A stretch of 64,000 nt of DNA, taken from positions 62,001 through 126,000 of the forward strand of contig NZ_JARCJD010000003.1 of the NCBI RefSeq assembly GCF_028890115.1, written 5' to 3'. A program made the position numbers and the translations under genes. Under the pieces are notes generated by a model, which saw only the letters and a program-made list of their open reading frames with translations, was not told the DNA's origin and did not search any database. Positions 17,975 through 27,685 of this stretch are shown in pieces; the stretch's first letter is position 1; each line of letters opens with the position of its first letter. Origin of the DNA: Phaeobacter sp. QD34_24. Its GTDB lineage: Bacteria > Pseudomonadota > Alphaproteobacteria > Rhodobacterales > Rhodobacteraceae.

Positions 17975-18258
17975 GGCGCCCGGTTCTGCCGGGTGATGTC
18001 ACGGCTGTGGCGCGGGCCTTGCTTTCGGTGCCTCGGTCCCAGCGGCAGGCGCTTTGCACGGCGATTTTCTGCGGCGCCGACAAGGCCCGCCGCTGGAGCG
18101 ATCGGGAAGGGCGGCTGCATCCGGGCTGGGGGGATGGCTCATTGAGTGCGGCAGCGCGAAAACAGGTGCTGGCCGATGAGCCGACCCTGGACAACCCGGA
18201 CTACCTCAGGTGCCTGATCGCGGTCCTGCAGGCGGTTCTGCATCGGGTGCAGCGATGA
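17971..18258 (+). CDS. Small conserved-looking protein at the end of the GTA cluster
   Basis: A 95-residue protein starting with ATG that overlaps the g15 stop by four bases, so it is translationally coupled to the GTA. It has two moderately conserved-looking parts: ARALLSVPRSQRQALCTAIFCGADKARR (helical) and LDNPDYLRCLIAVLQAVL near the end, with GRLHPGWGDGSL between. I recall small genes at this place in other roseobacter GTA clusters but know no function. No membrane segment or signal peptide is seen. Confidence 0.75.
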   Translation: MRRPVLPGDVTAVARALLSVPRSQRQALCTAIFCGADKARRWSDREGRLHPGWGDGSLSAAARKQVLADEPTLDNPDYLRCLIAVLQAVLHRVQR

Positions 18259-18274
18259 AGCGCATGAAACGGGG

Positions 18275-18352
18275 AGGCTCCCGCCCGGTGCGGGCTGCTC
18301 TGGGACAGAGCAACGCACCCGTTGGGCCGGGCGCCGCGCTGTCGCGCGGCGC
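18275..18352 (+). repeat. Interspersed palindromic element, copy 1
   Basis: AGGCTCCCGCCCG (18275-18287), a variable nested hairpin (GGTGCG/CGCACC outside, GCTCTG/CAGAGC inside, 18287-18319), then CCCGTTGGGCC leading into a GC hairpin (18331-18339 paired with 18344-18352). The same layout recurs at 36628-36712. It lies between the GTA cluster and cysE and may also help end GTA transcription. Confidence 0.65.
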
Positions 18353-18427
18353 TGCGCGTGCCTTGCGGTTTCATCAAGAACAAGAATTATCATGTTCACA
18401 GATTTGCGTTTGGCCTTTCCTGCGTTA

Positions 18428-18461
18428 GATACATATCCTAAGGGGCAGAAAAGGATGTATC
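18428..18461 (+). promoter_or_regulatory. Hairpin over the cysE ribosome binding site
   Basis: GATACAT and ATGTATC (plus CCT and AGG after a two-base bulge) can pair, enclosing the AAGGA that serves as cysE ribosome binding sequence. A weak promoter (TTGCGT at 18404, TAGATA at 18426) lies just upstream. This may simply be an operator. The regulatory role is inference only. Confidence 0.35.
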
Positions 18462-18464
18462 GCC

Positions 18465-19274
18465 ATGATCAAGACCCGCAAAGCCATCTCCCCGCTGGAT
18501 CCTGTCTGGGACCGGATCGCCAAGGAGGCGCAGGAGGCCGTTGACAAGCAGCCCTTGATGGGAGGGCTGATCCATGCCTGTATCCTGCACCACCCGACCA
18601 TAGAGAAGGCGCTCTCCTATCGCATCGCCGCCAAACTGTGTTCGAATGAGATGTCGATGGTGATCCTGCGGGAGATCGTCGAAAGCGCCTATGAGGCGGA
18701 TCCCGCACTGGTGGCAGCGGCGCGCGCCGACCTGATGGCGGTCTATGAACGCGATCCGGCTTGCCATCGCCTGTTGCAGCCGATCCTCTACTTCAAGGGC
18801 TACCAGGCCGTGCAGGCCTACCGCGTGGCGCACTGGCTGTGGACACAAGGCGATTTCGATCTGGCCTATTTCTTCCAGATGCGGATTTCAGAGATCTTCG
18901 GTGTCGATATTCACCCGGCGGCCCGTATCGGCCAGGGCATCATGATCGACCACGCCCATTCCATCGTCATTGGCGAAACTGCCGTGGTGGGTGACAATGT
19001 CTCGATGCTGCATTCGGTGACCCTGGGCGGTACCGGCAAGGAAGAAGAGGATCGCCACCCCAAGATCGAGGACGGTGTGCTGATCGGGGCCGGGGCCAAG
19101 GTGCTGGGCAATATCCGCATCGGCCATTGCAGCCGCATCGCCGCGGGCTCGGTGGTGCTGGAAGACGTGCCCCCCTGCAAGACCGTGGCGGGCGTTCCGG
19201 CCCGTATCGTCGGCGAGGCGGGCTGCGATCAACCGGCGGTCAGCATGAACCAGGTGCTGGCCAGCAAGAGCTGA
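18465..19274 (+). CDS. cysE: Serine O-acetyltransferase
   Basis: Acetylates serine with acetyl-CoA, the first step of cysteine synthesis, in the cytoplasm. The 269-residue protein has the N-terminal helical domain (PVWDRIAKEAQEAV, ILREIVESAYEADPAL) and a left-handed beta-helix with hexapeptide repeats; catalytic residues are in DIHPAARIGQGIMIDHAHSIVIG. The C-terminal tail continues past the helix (VAGVPARIVGEAGCDQPAVSMNQVLASKS split by a short loop) but does not end in the Ile that docks into CysK in enterics. It ends before a hairpin at 19354. Confidence 0.95.
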   Translation: MIKTRKAISPLDPVWDRIAKEAQEAVDKQPLMGGLIHACILHHPTIEKALSYRIAAKLCSNEMSMVILREIVESAYEADPALVAAARADLMAVYERDPACHRLLQPILYFKGYQAVQAYRVAHWLWTQGDFDLAYFFQMRISEIFGVDIHPAARIGQGIMIDHAHSIVIGETAVVGDNVSMLHSVTLGGTGKEEEDRHPKIEDGVLIGAGAKVLGNIRIGHCSRIAAGSVVLEDVPPCKTVAGVPARIVGEAGCDQPAVSMNQVLASKS

Positions 19275-19353
19275 CAGCGCAACACTGCTTCCCTGGTATG
19301 AACGCCTGAGCGTTCTCAACCACTGTCATCCTTGGCAGGGATCTGTCCTCGGC

Positions 19354-19379
19354 GGCGGGCGGCCTTATGTCAGCCCGCC
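19354..19379. terminator. Hairpin between convergent cysE and chemotaxis receptor
   Basis: GGCGGGC and GCCCGCC arms around a 12-base loop, between two converging genes. No T-run on either side, so it is only a possible bidirectional terminator. Confidence 0.35.
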
Positions 19380-19417
19380 CTCACCCCGGCTGTTGATCGT
19401 GGCTGCGCTTACAGGTG

Positions 19418-21205
19418 TTAGGCTGCCTGTGGACGTTTCGCCGAACCGCTGACTGCTCCCTTGATCGGCTGCATCACGGCGGCCAATTGAGAGGGCAGGC
19501 GGAAGGCTTCGACCAGGGTATCCAGCCGCTTTGCATCGCTCCCCAATTTCTGAGCGGCTTCGACCGTGTCGGACACGATGCTGCGGTTGTCCTGTGTCGC
19601 TGCGCCCAGCTGGTTCAGCTCGGCCGACAGGTTGCGCAACAGCTCGGAATCGCTGCTGACCTTCTGCGCCGAGGAACTGATCCTCTCGGCGATGGTGTCC
19701 AGGCTCGTCTTGATGCTGCCAAGGGCGTTTCCTGTGTTGTTGACCTCGGCAACACCGGTGCTGATATGGCCGGTGGCCTGGGTGATCAGGGTCTTGATCT
19801 TGGTGGCGGCCTCGGTGGTGCGCTGCGACAGGGTGCGCACCTCGCTGGCGACGACGGCAAACCCGGCCCCCGCCGTGCCGGCCCGGGCCGCCTCGACACC
19901 GGCGTTCAGCGCCAGGAGATTGGTCTGGAAGGCGATATCATCGATCACCCCGATGATGGTGGAAATCTCGCTGGCGCTCTCCTCCAATTCGCTCATGGCG
20001 GCGACAGCCTGCCTAACCACCTCACTGCTGGTCTCGGCCTCCCGCACGGCGGTGGCCGCCAAACCTTCGACGGAACGGGCCTGATCGGCGGCATCGACGA
20101 CCGAGTCGGTGATGTGGACCATCTGGCCAGAGATCGCCCCGATGGTTTGGGATTGCTCGGCAATGCGGGAAAACAATGTGCCCGAGCCCTGATCGATACC
20201 CGAGGACTGAAGCGTGACCGCTGTGGAGGTGCCAAGGACTTCACCCATGGTGTCAGATATGCTGCCCAGGGCGGTGTTGAAATCGACGCGCAGCGGCTCA
20301 TAAGCCGGGGCCAGCTCGGCGGTCATCCGGTAGGCCAGATCGCGGCGGGCCAGCGCCGCCAGCCCCTTGCGCATTTCCTCAACGGCGCGGGCCTGTTGCA
20401 GCTGTTCTGCCTGCCGCTGGCTCGAGACCTCTTCTGCCTTCGACAAGCTCTGTTGCAGCGTCTCGATCCGCCGCGCGATCTGGCCCAGCTCATCCGACCG
20501 TCCGGTGGCCGGGATGCGGTGGTGGTAGAGCCCATTGTCGATCCGCTCCAATGCCGCGGCAAGATCGGTGAGCGGGCGCCCCAGGGTGCGTTTCAGGATC
20601 ACCACGCAGATCAGGACCGAGACCAGCAGAAGCCCGGCGCCAATCGCCAGATCCCGCTGCAAGCCTGCCCAGACTTCGGCCAGCCGCGGCGCGGGATCCC
20701 AGACCATGATCAGGGTGCCGCGCATCTTGCCTTTCTTCGATAGGATCGGGAACACGATTTCAAACCCGCTGTGCGAGGACCAGGGTTCAGAACTGTTCTG
20801 CACCTCTGCAGCGCGGTCCTGCAGGCGCTGAAGCGCGGGCTGGTCCAGGGCGCCAAGCTCGGCCATGACCACGCCGTCTGCCTTGATGACTTTGGCAAAA
20901 ACGAAACTGTCACCGGCGCGGTCGATCACATGTTGCAGCCGTTTTTCAACCGTGCCGGAGAACCCCAGCTTCAGGGGCTGTTCGATCTGCTGGGCTGCGA
21001 CGGTGGTCAGTTCCTGTTCCAGCACCTGCAGGGCGGCGATGGCCTGGGTCTGCATCCGCTGACCGGCCAGGATTGCAACCGGGATCGCCACCAATAGCGA
21101 AAACACCGACACCAGGGCCGCGATACGCAGGTTCATCGATCGAAGACGTGGCGAGCGGCCTGACGGTGAAGGAGGGGGGGCGAAAGAAGAGGGAGAAGAG
21201 GGCAT
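19418..21205 (-). CDS. Methyl-accepting chemotaxis protein
   Basis: A 595-residue transmembrane chemoreceptor. Two membrane helices (about 26-48 and 186-204) flank a periplasmic sensor of roughly 135 residues; a HAMP region follows ([18 protein letters not shown]), then the cytoplasmic signalling coiled coil with a hairpin tip [20 protein letters not shown]. The C-terminus ends PKRPQAA-like without a CheR/CheB-binding pentapeptide. The ligand is unknown. It is an orphan receptor: no che genes are near. The start at 21205 leaves a proline and serine-rich cytoplasmic lead of about 20 residues; a later ATG (residue 24) is possible. Confidence 0.9.
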   Translation of the reverse strand: MPSSPSSFAPPPSPSGRSPRLRSMNLRIAALVSVFSLLVAIPVAILAGQRMQTQAIAALQVLEQELTTVAAQQIEQPLKLGFSGTVEKRLQHVIDRAGDSFVFAKVIKADGVVMAELGALDQPALQRLQDRAAEVQNSSEPWSSHSGFEIVFPILSKKGKMRGTLIMVWDPAPRLAEVWAGLQRDLAIGAGLLLVSVLICVVILKRTLGRPLTDLAAALERIDNGLYHHRIPATGRSDELGQIARRIETLQQSLSKAEEVSSQRQAEQLQQARAVEEMRKGLAALARRDLAYRMTAELAPAYEPLRVDFNTALGSISDTMGEVLGTSTAVTLQSSGIDQGSGTLFSRIAEQSQTIGAISGQMVHITDSVVDAADQARSVEGLAATAVREAETSSEVVRQAVAAMSELEESASEISTIIGVIDDIAFQTNLLALNAGVEAARAGTAGAGFAVVASEVRTLSQRTTEAATKIKTLITQATGHISTGVAEVNNTGNALGSIKTSLDTIAERISSSAQKVSSDSELLRNLSAELNQLGAATQDNRSIVSDTVEAAQKLGSDAKRLDTLVEAFRLPSQLAAVMQPIKGAVSGSAKRPQAA

Positions 21206-21403
21206 GATCCAGTCTCTGCAAGGTGCATATGTGATACTGGCTGCCGAACTACAGTTAAGGAGTTATATCCGCTATTGGAATGTATCTTTGTTTTCATGCA
21301 ACTATGATGTGTTTGTCATCTCGTTGTTACATGGCTGTCATGGTGGTTTCGCTTGAGTGAACTTCGACGCCTGAAGGGAGCAGAGAGGTGTCTCATCTGG
21401 GCA

Positions 21404-21436
21404 AAGAAAAACGCGGCCGGGTGAGCGACCGCGTTT
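21404..21436 (-). terminator. Terminator of the pdh operon
   Basis: On the minus strand AACGCGG and CCGCGTT arms (21410-21416 and 21429-21435) are followed by TTTTTCTTT. It lies 25 bases after the pdhC stop. Confidence 0.75.
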
Positions 21437-21460
21437 CTGAAAATTCCCTGAAAAAGAAGC

Positions 21461-22798
21461 TCAGGCCAGCATGACCATCGGGTTCTCCAGGTTCTCGACG
21501 ATGGCGGCCAGCAGGTTGGCGCCAAGGGCGCCATCGATCACCCGGTGATCCACCGACATGGTGACGCTCATCACGGTTGCGACCTTCAACTCGCCATCCG
21601 CGCCGACAACCGGTTTCTTGCTGCCCGCGCCCACCGCCAGGATCCCGGCATGGGGCGGGTTCACGATGGCGTCGAAATTGTCGATGCCGAACATGCCCAG
21701 ATTCGAGATTGCAAAAGATCCGCCCTGGTACTCATGAGGCGCCAGCTTGCGGTCGCGGGCACGGGCGGCGAGGTCCTTCATCTCGGTCGACAGTGCCGAC
21801 AGGGACTTCATGTCGGCATCCTGCAGCACCGGGGTAAAGAGGCCGCCATCGACGGCCACGGCCACGGCCACATCGGAGGATTTCATCTGCAGCACCCGGT
21901 CGCCCGCCCAGACGGCGTTGGCCTCGGGCACGGTTTGCAGCGCATTGGCCAGGGCCTTGATGATGAAGTCATTGACCGACAGCTTCACGCCGCGCCCTTC
22001 GAGCTGCTTGTTCAGCTGGCTGCGGAAGGCCAGCAGCGCGTCCAGCTGGATATCCCGGCGCAGGTAGAAATGCGGGATGGTCTGCTTGGCCTCGCTGAGG
22101 CGCGCCGCGATGGTCTTGCGCATGCCGTCGAGCTTGATCTCCTCGTACGCACGGCCGTCGTACATCTTGGCGACCATATCGGCAGAGGGGCCAGTGGGCG
22201 CCGCCGCCGGGGCCGCTGCGGGGGCTGCGCTGGCAGCTGGGGCAGGAGCTGCCGAGGCCGCCGCCGGTTGCGGTGCCGCAGTTGCGTTTTCCACATCCGC
22301 CTTGACGATACGCCCGCGCGGGCCGGAGCCTGCAATGCTTGCCAGATCTAGCCCCTTGTCCGCCGCGATGCGACGGGCCAGGGGGGAGGCAAAAATGCGG
22401 CTACCATCCCCGGCGGCAGGGGCTGCCGGGGCAGGGGACGCGGGGGCGGCGGGTGTCGCGGAGCCCCCTGCGGGGGCCGCCTTGTCACCCGCGTCAGCCG
22501 CCACAGCGGCTTCCGGTTGCGGGGCAGGCGCTGTGGCCACATCATCGGCGCTTTCGCCATCGGCCAGCAGCACGGCGATGGCGGTATTGACCTTCACCCC
22601 TTCGGTGCCCTCGAGGATGAGGATCTTGCCGATGACGCCTTCGTCCACGGCTTCGAACTCCATGGTCGCCTTGTCGGTCTCGATCTCGGCCAGAAGATCA
22701 CCGGAGGCGACGGTGTCGCCTTCCTTCACCAGCCATTTTGCAAGCGTGCCTTCCTCCATGGTCGGAGAGAGGGCGGGCATCAGGATTTCTGTCGGCAT
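21461..22798 (-). CDS. pdhC: Pyruvate dehydrogenase E2, dihydrolipoamide acetyltransferase
   Basis: Core subunit of the pyruvate dehydrogenase complex; transfers the acetyl group from lipoamide to CoA. The 445-residue protein has one lipoyl domain (1-80) with the lipoylated lysine K43 in [13 protein letters not shown], an Ala/Pro linker, a peripheral subunit-binding domain ([18 protein letters not shown]), a second Ala/Pro linker and the catalytic domain ending with [13 protein letters not shown]. It is the last gene of pdhA-pdhB-pdhC, 12 bases after pdhB, and is followed by a terminator. Confidence 0.96.
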   Translation of the reverse strand: MPTEILMPALSPTMEEGTLAKWLVKEGDTVASGDLLAEIETDKATMEFEAVDEGVIGKILILEGTEGVKVNTAIAVLLADGESADDVATAPAPQPEAAVAADAGDKAAPAGGSATPAAPASPAPAAPAAGDGSRIFASPLARRIAADKGLDLASIAGSGPRGRIVKADVENATAAPQPAAASAAPAPAASAAPAAAPAAAPTGPSADMVAKMYDGRAYEEIKLDGMRKTIAARLSEAKQTIPHFYLRRDIQLDALLAFRSQLNKQLEGRGVKLSVNDFIIKALANALQTVPEANAVWAGDRVLQMKSSDVAVAVAVDGGLFTPVLQDADMKSLSALSTEMKDLAARARDRKLAPHEYQGGSFAISNLGMFGIDNFDAIVNPPHAGILAVGAGSKKPVVGADGELKVATVMSVTMSVDHRVIDGALGANLLAAIVENLENPMVMLA

Positions 22799-22810
22799 CG
22801 CTGTCTCTCC

Positions 22811-24190
22811 TTACCGGTAGGTCACTTGTTTCACCGCCGCGATCACCTCATCCGTGGTGACCAGCGCGTGTTTTTCCAGGTTGGCGGCATAGGGCATGGG
22901 CACGTCCTTGCCGGTGCAGGTGATCACGGGCGCATCCAGGTAGTCAAAGGCCTGCTGCATCACTTCGGAGGCGATGTAGCTGCCGACCGATCCTTGCGGC
23001 CAGCCTTCCTCCACCGTGACCAGGCGGTTGGTCTTCATCACCGATTTGATCACCGTCGGCAGGTCCATCGGACGCAGGGTGCGCAGGTCGATGACCTCGG
23101 CGCTGATGCCTTCGCCCGCCAGTTTCTCGGCCGCCTGCAGCGCATACTGCATGCCGATGCCAAAGGAGACGATGGTCACATCCTCGCCCTGGCGCCAGAT
23201 CCGGGCCTTGCCGAAGGGAACGGTGAAGTCATCCAGTTTCGGTACCTCGAAGGAGCGGCCATAGAGGATCTCGTTCTCCAGGAAGATCACCGGGTTGTTG
23301 TCACGGATCGCGGTTTTCATCAGACCCTTGGCGTCGGCTGCCGAATAGGGCATCGCGACCTTCAGGCCGGGGATCTGCATGTACCAGGCGGCATAGTCCT
23401 GGCTGTGCTGGGCGCCAACGCGGGCGGCGGCACCGTTGGGGCCGCGGAACACCATGGGCGCGCCCATCTGACCGCCGGACATATAGAGCGTCTTGGCCGC
23501 CGAGTTGATAATATGGTCGATCGCCTGCATGGCGAAGTTGAAGGTCATGAACTCCACGATGGGACGCAGGCCCCCAAAGGCTGCACCGGTGGCAATGCCC
23601 GCAAAGCCATGTTCGGTGATCGGGGTGTCGATCACCCGCTTGGGGCCGAACTCATCCAGCAGCCCCTGGGAGACTTTATAGGCGCCCTGGTATTCGGCCA
23701 CTTCCTCGCCCATGAGGAAGACGTTCTCATCACTGCGCATCTCTTCGGCCATGGCATCGCGCAGGGCCTCGCGCACTGTGGTCTGCACGGTCGGGGTGCC
23801 TTCGGGCCAGTCGGGGCTGTCGTCCACCTCTGGTGCTGCGGGGGCTGCGGCAGCAGCGGGCACGGGAGTGGGCGCCGCCGGTGCCTCGACCGGGGCCGCA
23901 CCTCCGCTCGCCGCAGGCGCGGATGCCGTATCGGCATCATAGCTTTCGCCCTCGTCCAGCAGCACGGCGATGGCGGTGTTGACCTTCACGCCTTCGCTGC
24001 CTTCGGGGATCAGGATCTTGCCGATCACACCTTCGTCGACCGCCTCGAACTCCATGGTGGCCTTGTCGGTCTCGATCTCGGCGAGGATATCGCCGGAATT
24101 CACGGTATCGCCTTCCTTCACCAGCCATTTGGCCAGGGTGCCTTCCTCCATGGTCGGCGACAGGGCGGGCATCAGGATTTCACTTGCCAT
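22811..24190 (-). CDS. pdhB: Pyruvate dehydrogenase E1 beta with N-terminal lipoyl domain
   Basis: Beta subunit of the thiamine diphosphate-dependent E1. The 459-residue product begins with a lipoyl domain ([24 protein letters not shown]) almost identical to that of pdhC, a low-complexity Ala/Pro linker, and then the transketolase-like beta chain ([53 protein letters not shown]). The ATG at 24190 follows GGGAGACAAAGAAC; the frame continues upstream without homology. A lipoyl domain on E1 beta is a known alphaproteobacterial arrangement. Confidence 0.95.
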   Translation of the reverse strand: MASEILMPALSPTMEEGTLAKWLVKEGDTVNSGDILAEIETDKATMEFEAVDEGVIGKILIPEGSEGVKVNTAIAVLLDEGESYDADTASAPAASGGAAPVEAPAAPTPVPAAAAAPAAPEVDDSPDWPEGTPTVQTTVREALRDAMAEEMRSDENVFLMGEEVAEYQGAYKVSQGLLDEFGPKRVIDTPITEHGFAGIATGAAFGGLRPIVEFMTFNFAMQAIDHIINSAAKTLYMSGGQMGAPMVFRGPNGAAARVGAQHSQDYAAWYMQIPGLKVAMPYSAADAKGLMKTAIRDNNPVIFLENEILYGRSFEVPKLDDFTVPFGKARIWRQGEDVTIVSFGIGMQYALQAAEKLAGEGISAEVIDLRTLRPMDLPTVIKSVMKTNRLVTVEEGWPQGSVGSYIASEVMQQAFDYLDAPVITCTGKDVPMPYAANLEKHALVTTDEVIAAVKQVTYR

Positions 24191-24204
24191 GTTCTTTGTC
24201 TCCC

Positions 24205-25218
24205 TCAGGCGCTCTGCTGCTGGGTTGCGTCGGCATAGATGTCGGTCCACAGCTCATCCAGGCTGGGCTCCGGGCTCTCCTTAGAGAACTCCGCCGATTT
24301 GTTGACGATGTCCTTGATCTCTTTGTCGATCGCTTTCAGATCATCCTCGGTGGCGTGCTTGCCGGTCAGCAGCATCTCGCGGACCTGTTCGATCGGGTCA
24401 CGCTCGCTGCGCATCTTCTGCACTTCTTCGCGGGTGCGATACTTCGCCGGGTCCGACATGGAGTGGCCGCGATAGCGATAGGTCTTCACTTCCAGGATAT
24501 AGGGTCCCTTGCCCGAACGGCAGTGGGCCACGGCGCGCTCGCCTGCTTCCTTAACGCTAAGCACATTCATGCCATCGACCGCTTCGCCCGGAATGCCGAA
24601 TGCCGCACCGCGGGTGTAGATGTCAGGGGTGGAGGTGGACCGGGCCTGGGAGGTGCCCATGGCGTATTGGTTGTTCTCGATCACAAAGATCACCGGCAGA
24701 TCCCAGAGCGCGGCCATGTTGAACGCCTCGTAAACCTGGCCCTGGTTGGCGGCGCCATCCCCGAAATAGGTGAAGGTCACGCGGCCGTTGCCCTTGTATT
24801 TGTCTGCAAAAGCCAGACCGGCTCCCAGCGGCACCTGTGCGCCGACAATGCCGTGGCCACCATAGAAATGCTTCTCTTTCGAGAACATATGCATGGAGCC
24901 ACCCTTGCCCTTGGAATACCCGCCTGCGCGGCCGGTCAGTTCGGCCATCACCCCATCGGGATCCATGCCGCAGGCGAGCATATGGCCGTGGTCACGGTAA
25001 GAGGTGATCCGCTTGTCGCCCTCTTCGGCGGCGGCTTCCAGACCGACCACAACGGCTTCCTGACCGATATAAAGGTGGCAGAAGCCCCCGATCAGCCCCA
25101 TCCCATAAAGCTGACCCGCCTTCTCCTCGAATCGGCGGATCAGAAGCATTTCACGGTAGTATGTCTTCAGCTCGTCAGCAGAAACGTTTGGTTTCTTTGT
25201 GCTTTTCCTGGCGGCCAT
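24205..25218 (-). CDS. pdhA: Pyruvate dehydrogenase E1 alpha
   Basis: Alpha subunit of E1, which decarboxylates pyruvate with thiamine diphosphate. The 337-residue protein has [21 protein letters not shown] near the N-terminus split by a turn, and the cofactor motif [20 protein letters not shown]...[10 protein letters not shown], with the phosphorylation-loop-like [12 protein letters not shown]. First gene of the pdh operon; an 18-bp palindromic operator shared with lpdA lies 28 bases upstream of its ATG. Confidence 0.96.
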   Translation of the reverse strand: MAARKSTKKPNVSADELKTYYREMLLIRRFEEKAGQLYGMGLIGGFCHLYIGQEAVVVGLEAAAEEGDKRITSYRDHGHMLACGMDPDGVMAELTGRAGGYSKGKGGSMHMFSKEKHFYGGHGIVGAQVPLGAGLAFADKYKGNGRVTFTYFGDGAANQGQVYEAFNMAALWDLPVIFVIENNQYAMGTSQARSTSTPDIYTRGAAFGIPGEAVDGMNVLSVKEAGERAVAHCRSGKGPYILEVKTYRYRGHSMSDPAKYRTREEVQKMRSERDPIEQVREMLLTGKHATEDDLKAIDKEIKDIVNKSAEFSKESPEPSLDELWTDIYADATQQQSA

Positions 25219-25245
25219 GGTGGCGGACTCCCCCTTAATGCTGAA

Positions 25246-25263
25246 TAGTTTAGCGTTAAACTA
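25246..25263. promoter_or_regulatory. Palindromic operator upstream of pdhA
   Basis: TAGTTTA-GCGT-TAAACTA, a perfect 7-bp-arm palindrome with four central bases, 28-45 bases before the pdhA start codon. The same palindrome (centre ACGG) stands 29-46 bases before lpdA at 44218-44235. The two sites share the consensus TAGTTTAnCGnTAAACTA. The protein that binds is not identified. Confidence 0.7.
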
Positions 25264-25417
25264 ATTCATATTGGATTTTGCACCGGCTGGCGAGAGGTTT
25301 TGTTGTATGGGGTTATCACAAAGCAAAAAAAGCCCATAAAACCTTTGTGACCGCCACAGGGCGGCCGATACTGTGGGTCAGACTGTTTACCAGGGAGGGC
25401 GTTGGGGGGCCGGGAGA

Positions 25418-25717
25418 TCAGCGAATGACGATCTCATCCGCGCGCAACAGGCCAAGCACCGAACGGGCCTGTTGGTCGAGCAGGTCAAGATCCAGGAAAT
25501 CGTCGGACAGGCGGTGGGTCTTGTTTTCCATCTGCGCAATGTCGGATTGAAGGAGGTCGAGATCCCGGCGAAGCTCTTCGGCTTCTGCCTGGATCTCGAC
25601 CCTTCTGAACAACCCGAAATCGCCCTGCACCGCCGCAAAGGTGAAATATGCACTCAGCGCGAATGCGATGGAGAAAAAGACAAAGGCGCCAAGGGATGGC
25701 GTATTGCTTCGGGTCAC
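25418..25717 (-). CDS. FtsB/DivIC-family septum formation initiator
   Basis: A 99-residue bitopic membrane protein: one N-terminal membrane helix (LGAFVFFSIAFALSAYFTF, about 9-28) and a periplasmic coiled coil (EIQAEAEELRRDLDLLQSDIAQMENKTH, about 41-68). This is the layout of the FtsB part of the FtsQLB divisome complex. It lies 200 bases upstream of pdhA on the same strand, a neighbourhood common in alphaproteobacteria (with eno or pdh genes). Start ATG at 25717. Confidence 0.88.
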   Translation of the reverse strand: MTRSNTPSLGAFVFFSIAFALSAYFTFAAVQGDFGLFRRVEIQAEAEELRRDLDLLQSDIAQMENKTHRLSDDFLDLDLLDQQARSVLGLLRADEIVIR

Positions 25718-25970
25718 GTTGGAGTTGCCTGTATGCTACTGCTCAAGATATTGTTTTTGCACCGATTGCCTCGATGTCTTGAGGTACTATGCCATATGCG
25801 AATCGCTCTGTGAATCCCAAAAATGGTTAATTTTGCCGGTTTCTTTTGAATTTGCCGTTGCGGTTTGTACCGGCGGTGACCTGCGGGTTTTGCGATCCGG
25901 TTTGACGCAACGACGCCTCTGGCGTCAGGCCTCGGCCTTGTTAGGCTGCGCTCCGGATGGAGGAGACAGC

Positions 25971-27632
25971 ATGCAAGAACAAGACAAATCCGGCACAGCA
26001 GCGGGCGCCCACCGATCCAGCGCACCCCGCAGTGATCTTGGCACCCATTCGGTGGAAAACCAGCCGCAACCGCGGAGCGCCTGGGCGATTTGGGATGGTG
26101 ACCGGGCCTTGCGAGAGCAGGTGAGCCATCACGGTGGTGATACGGCGGCGCTGGAGCGGACAGGGGCAACCTATGGCAGCGCCGACCTGCGGCAGGCGGC
26201 TGAGGATGCCCGCCGGGATCCGCCGCGGCTGACCCTCTTTGCGCGCTCGGGGCATCGGCTGGACGAGGTGCAGTTCAACTCGGGCTATCACCGGGTCATG
26301 GCTGCGGCCAAGGCACAGGGCTACGCCCATAGCGCCTGGAGCGGGGCACCGGGCGGCCATGTGACCCATGCGGCCCATGTCTATATGCTCAACCAGGTGG
26401 AGCCGGGGGTCTGCTGCCCGATGACCATGACCTATGCCGCCGTGCCCGCGCTGCAGGCCGATGCGGATCTGGCCAAGGTCTGGGTTCCCCGGCTGCTCAG
26501 CCCCGAGTATGACGGCTCGACCCGCCCGGTCGATCAGAAGGCGGGTGTGACCCTGGGCATGGCGATGACCGAGAAACAGGGCGGATCGGATGTGCGCGCC
26601 AATAGCACCCGTGCGGTGCGGGATGGCGATCACTACCGGCTGACGGGGCACAAATGGTTCTGCTCGGCGCCGATGTCGGATGGCTTCCTGACGCTGGCCT
26701 ATGCAGACGGCGGGCTCACCTGTTTCCTGGTGCCGCGCTGGCTGGAAGGAGAGCGCAATGGCATCCGCCTGCAGCGTCTGAAGGACAAGCTCGGCAACCG
26801 CGCCAATGCCAGTTCCGAGATCGAATATGTCGATGCGCTGGCCTACCGGCTGGGCGACGAGGGCGCTGGGGTGCGGACCATCATCGAAATGGTGCATCAC
26901 ACTCGCCTTGATACGGCGCTGGCCCCGGCAGGCCTGATGCGCGCGGCCCTGGCCGAGGCGGCCTGGTGGGTCCAGGGCAGATCGGTCTTTCAGAAGAAGC
27001 TGATCGACCAGCCGCTGATGCGGTCGGTGCTGGCGGATCTGGCGCTGGATACCGAGGGGGCGCTGGCCTCTGGCATGGCGATGGCGGCGGCCTTTGACCG
27101 GCAGGATGACGAAAGCCGCGCCCTGGCGCGGATCGGCGTGGCGCTGGCGAAATACCTGGGCAACAAACGCTGCATCCCGGTGATCGGAGAGGCGATGGAG
27201 GTGCTGGGCGGGATGGGCTACATCGAGGAGACACCGATGCCGATGCTGTATCGTGAGGCGCCGCTCAATGGGATCTGGGAGGGATCCGGCAATGTGATCT
27301 GCCTCGATATCCTGCGCAGCCTGGCGCGGGAGCCGCGCGCGGGTGAAGCCTTGAACGCGCTGCTGGATCGGGTGCGGGGCGGGGATCGCCGCTATGACGA
27401 AGCACTTGCGGCGCATCGCGACCGCTGGTCCGGCCTGCCCGCAGAAGGGGAGGCGCGCTGGTTTGCTGAAAGCCTGGCAACCCTCATGACCGCGGCCTGT
27501 CTGATGGAGACGGCACCAAATGCGGTGGCCGAAGGCTATGTCACCAGCCGCCTGTCAGGCGCGCGCGGTTCCTTGCCGGGATCGGTCACGGGCCTCGATG
27601 AAAGGGCGATCCTGGAACGTCTCACCGGTTGA
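25971..27632 (+). CDS. AidB-like acyl-CoA dehydrogenase
   Basis: FAD-dependent acyl-CoA dehydrogenase of 553 residues, AidB branch. Evidence: the AidB-like N-terminus with SWAIWDGDRALRE-type sequence (here RSAWAIWDGDRALREQ), CCPMTMTYAAVPAL, the FAD-binding MAMTEKQGGSDVRANST, and the C-terminal MLYREAPLNGIWEGSGNVICLD. AidB proteins in E. coli bind DNA in the alkylation response, but many homologues act in acyl-CoA oxidation; which applies here is unknown. The ATG at 25971 follows GGAGGAG; the open frame upstream of it lies in the gene-free divergent region. Confidence 0.9.
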   Translation: MQEQDKSGTAAGAHRSSAPRSDLGTHSVENQPQPRSAWAIWDGDRALREQVSHHGGDTAALERTGATYGSADLRQAAEDARRDPPRLTLFARSGHRLDEVQFNSGYHRVMAAAKAQGYAHSAWSGAPGGHVTHAAHVYMLNQVEPGVCCPMTMTYAAVPALQADADLAKVWVPRLLSPEYDGSTRPVDQKAGVTLGMAMTEKQGGSDVRANSTRAVRDGDHYRLTGHKWFCSAPMSDGFLTLAYADGGLTCFLVPRWLEGERNGIRLQRLKDKLGNRANASSEIEYVDALAYRLGDEGAGVRTIIEMVHHTRLDTALAPAGLMRAALAEAAWWVQGRSVFQKKLIDQPLMRSVLADLALDTEGALASGMAMAAAFDRQDDESRALARIGVALAKYLGNKRCIPVIGEAMEVLGGMGYIEETPMPMLYREAPLNGIWEGSGNVICLDILRSLAREPRAGEALNALLDRVRGGDRRYDEALAAHRDRWSGLPAEGEARWFAESLATLMTAACLMETAPNAVAEGYVTSRLSGARGSLPGSVTGLDERAILERLTG

Positions 27633-27647
27633 TGCTGCAAAGGTTTT

Positions 27648-27673
27648 CCCTGCCCGGCATCTGGCGGGCAGGG
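27648..27673. terminator. Hairpin between convergent acyl-CoA dehydrogenase and pgk
   Basis: CCCTGCCC and GGGCAGGG arms (27648-27655, 27666-27673) between two converging stop codons. T-runs are weak, so a bidirectional terminator is only probable. Confidence 0.4.
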
Positions 27674-27685
27674 ATCTGACGCCGG

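Larger units (their letters stand above)
3734..18258 (+). mobile_element. Complete gene transfer agent structural cluster
   Basis: A domesticated prophage-like cluster of the Rhodobacter capsulatus GTA type, which packages random host DNA into small particles. All genes run on the plus strand in the RcGTA order: g1 small terminase, g2 large terminase, g3 portal, g3.5, g4 protease, g5 capsid, g6 to g8 connector proteins, g9 tail tube, g10 and g10.1 chaperones, g11 tape measure, g12 to g15 baseplate. No integrase, replication, repressor or lysis gene and no att-like repeat are seen, as expected for a GTA rather than a prophage. Every gene is intact. Confidence 0.93.

Noticed and set aside
3734-18258. 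Active temperate prophage
   Set aside because: No integrase, repressor, replication or lysis genes and no att-like repeats; gene order is exactly that of a GTA.
22517-24238. 573-codon plus-strand open frame across pdhC and pdhB
   Set aside because: Opposite strand of clear pyruvate dehydrogenase genes; no domain.
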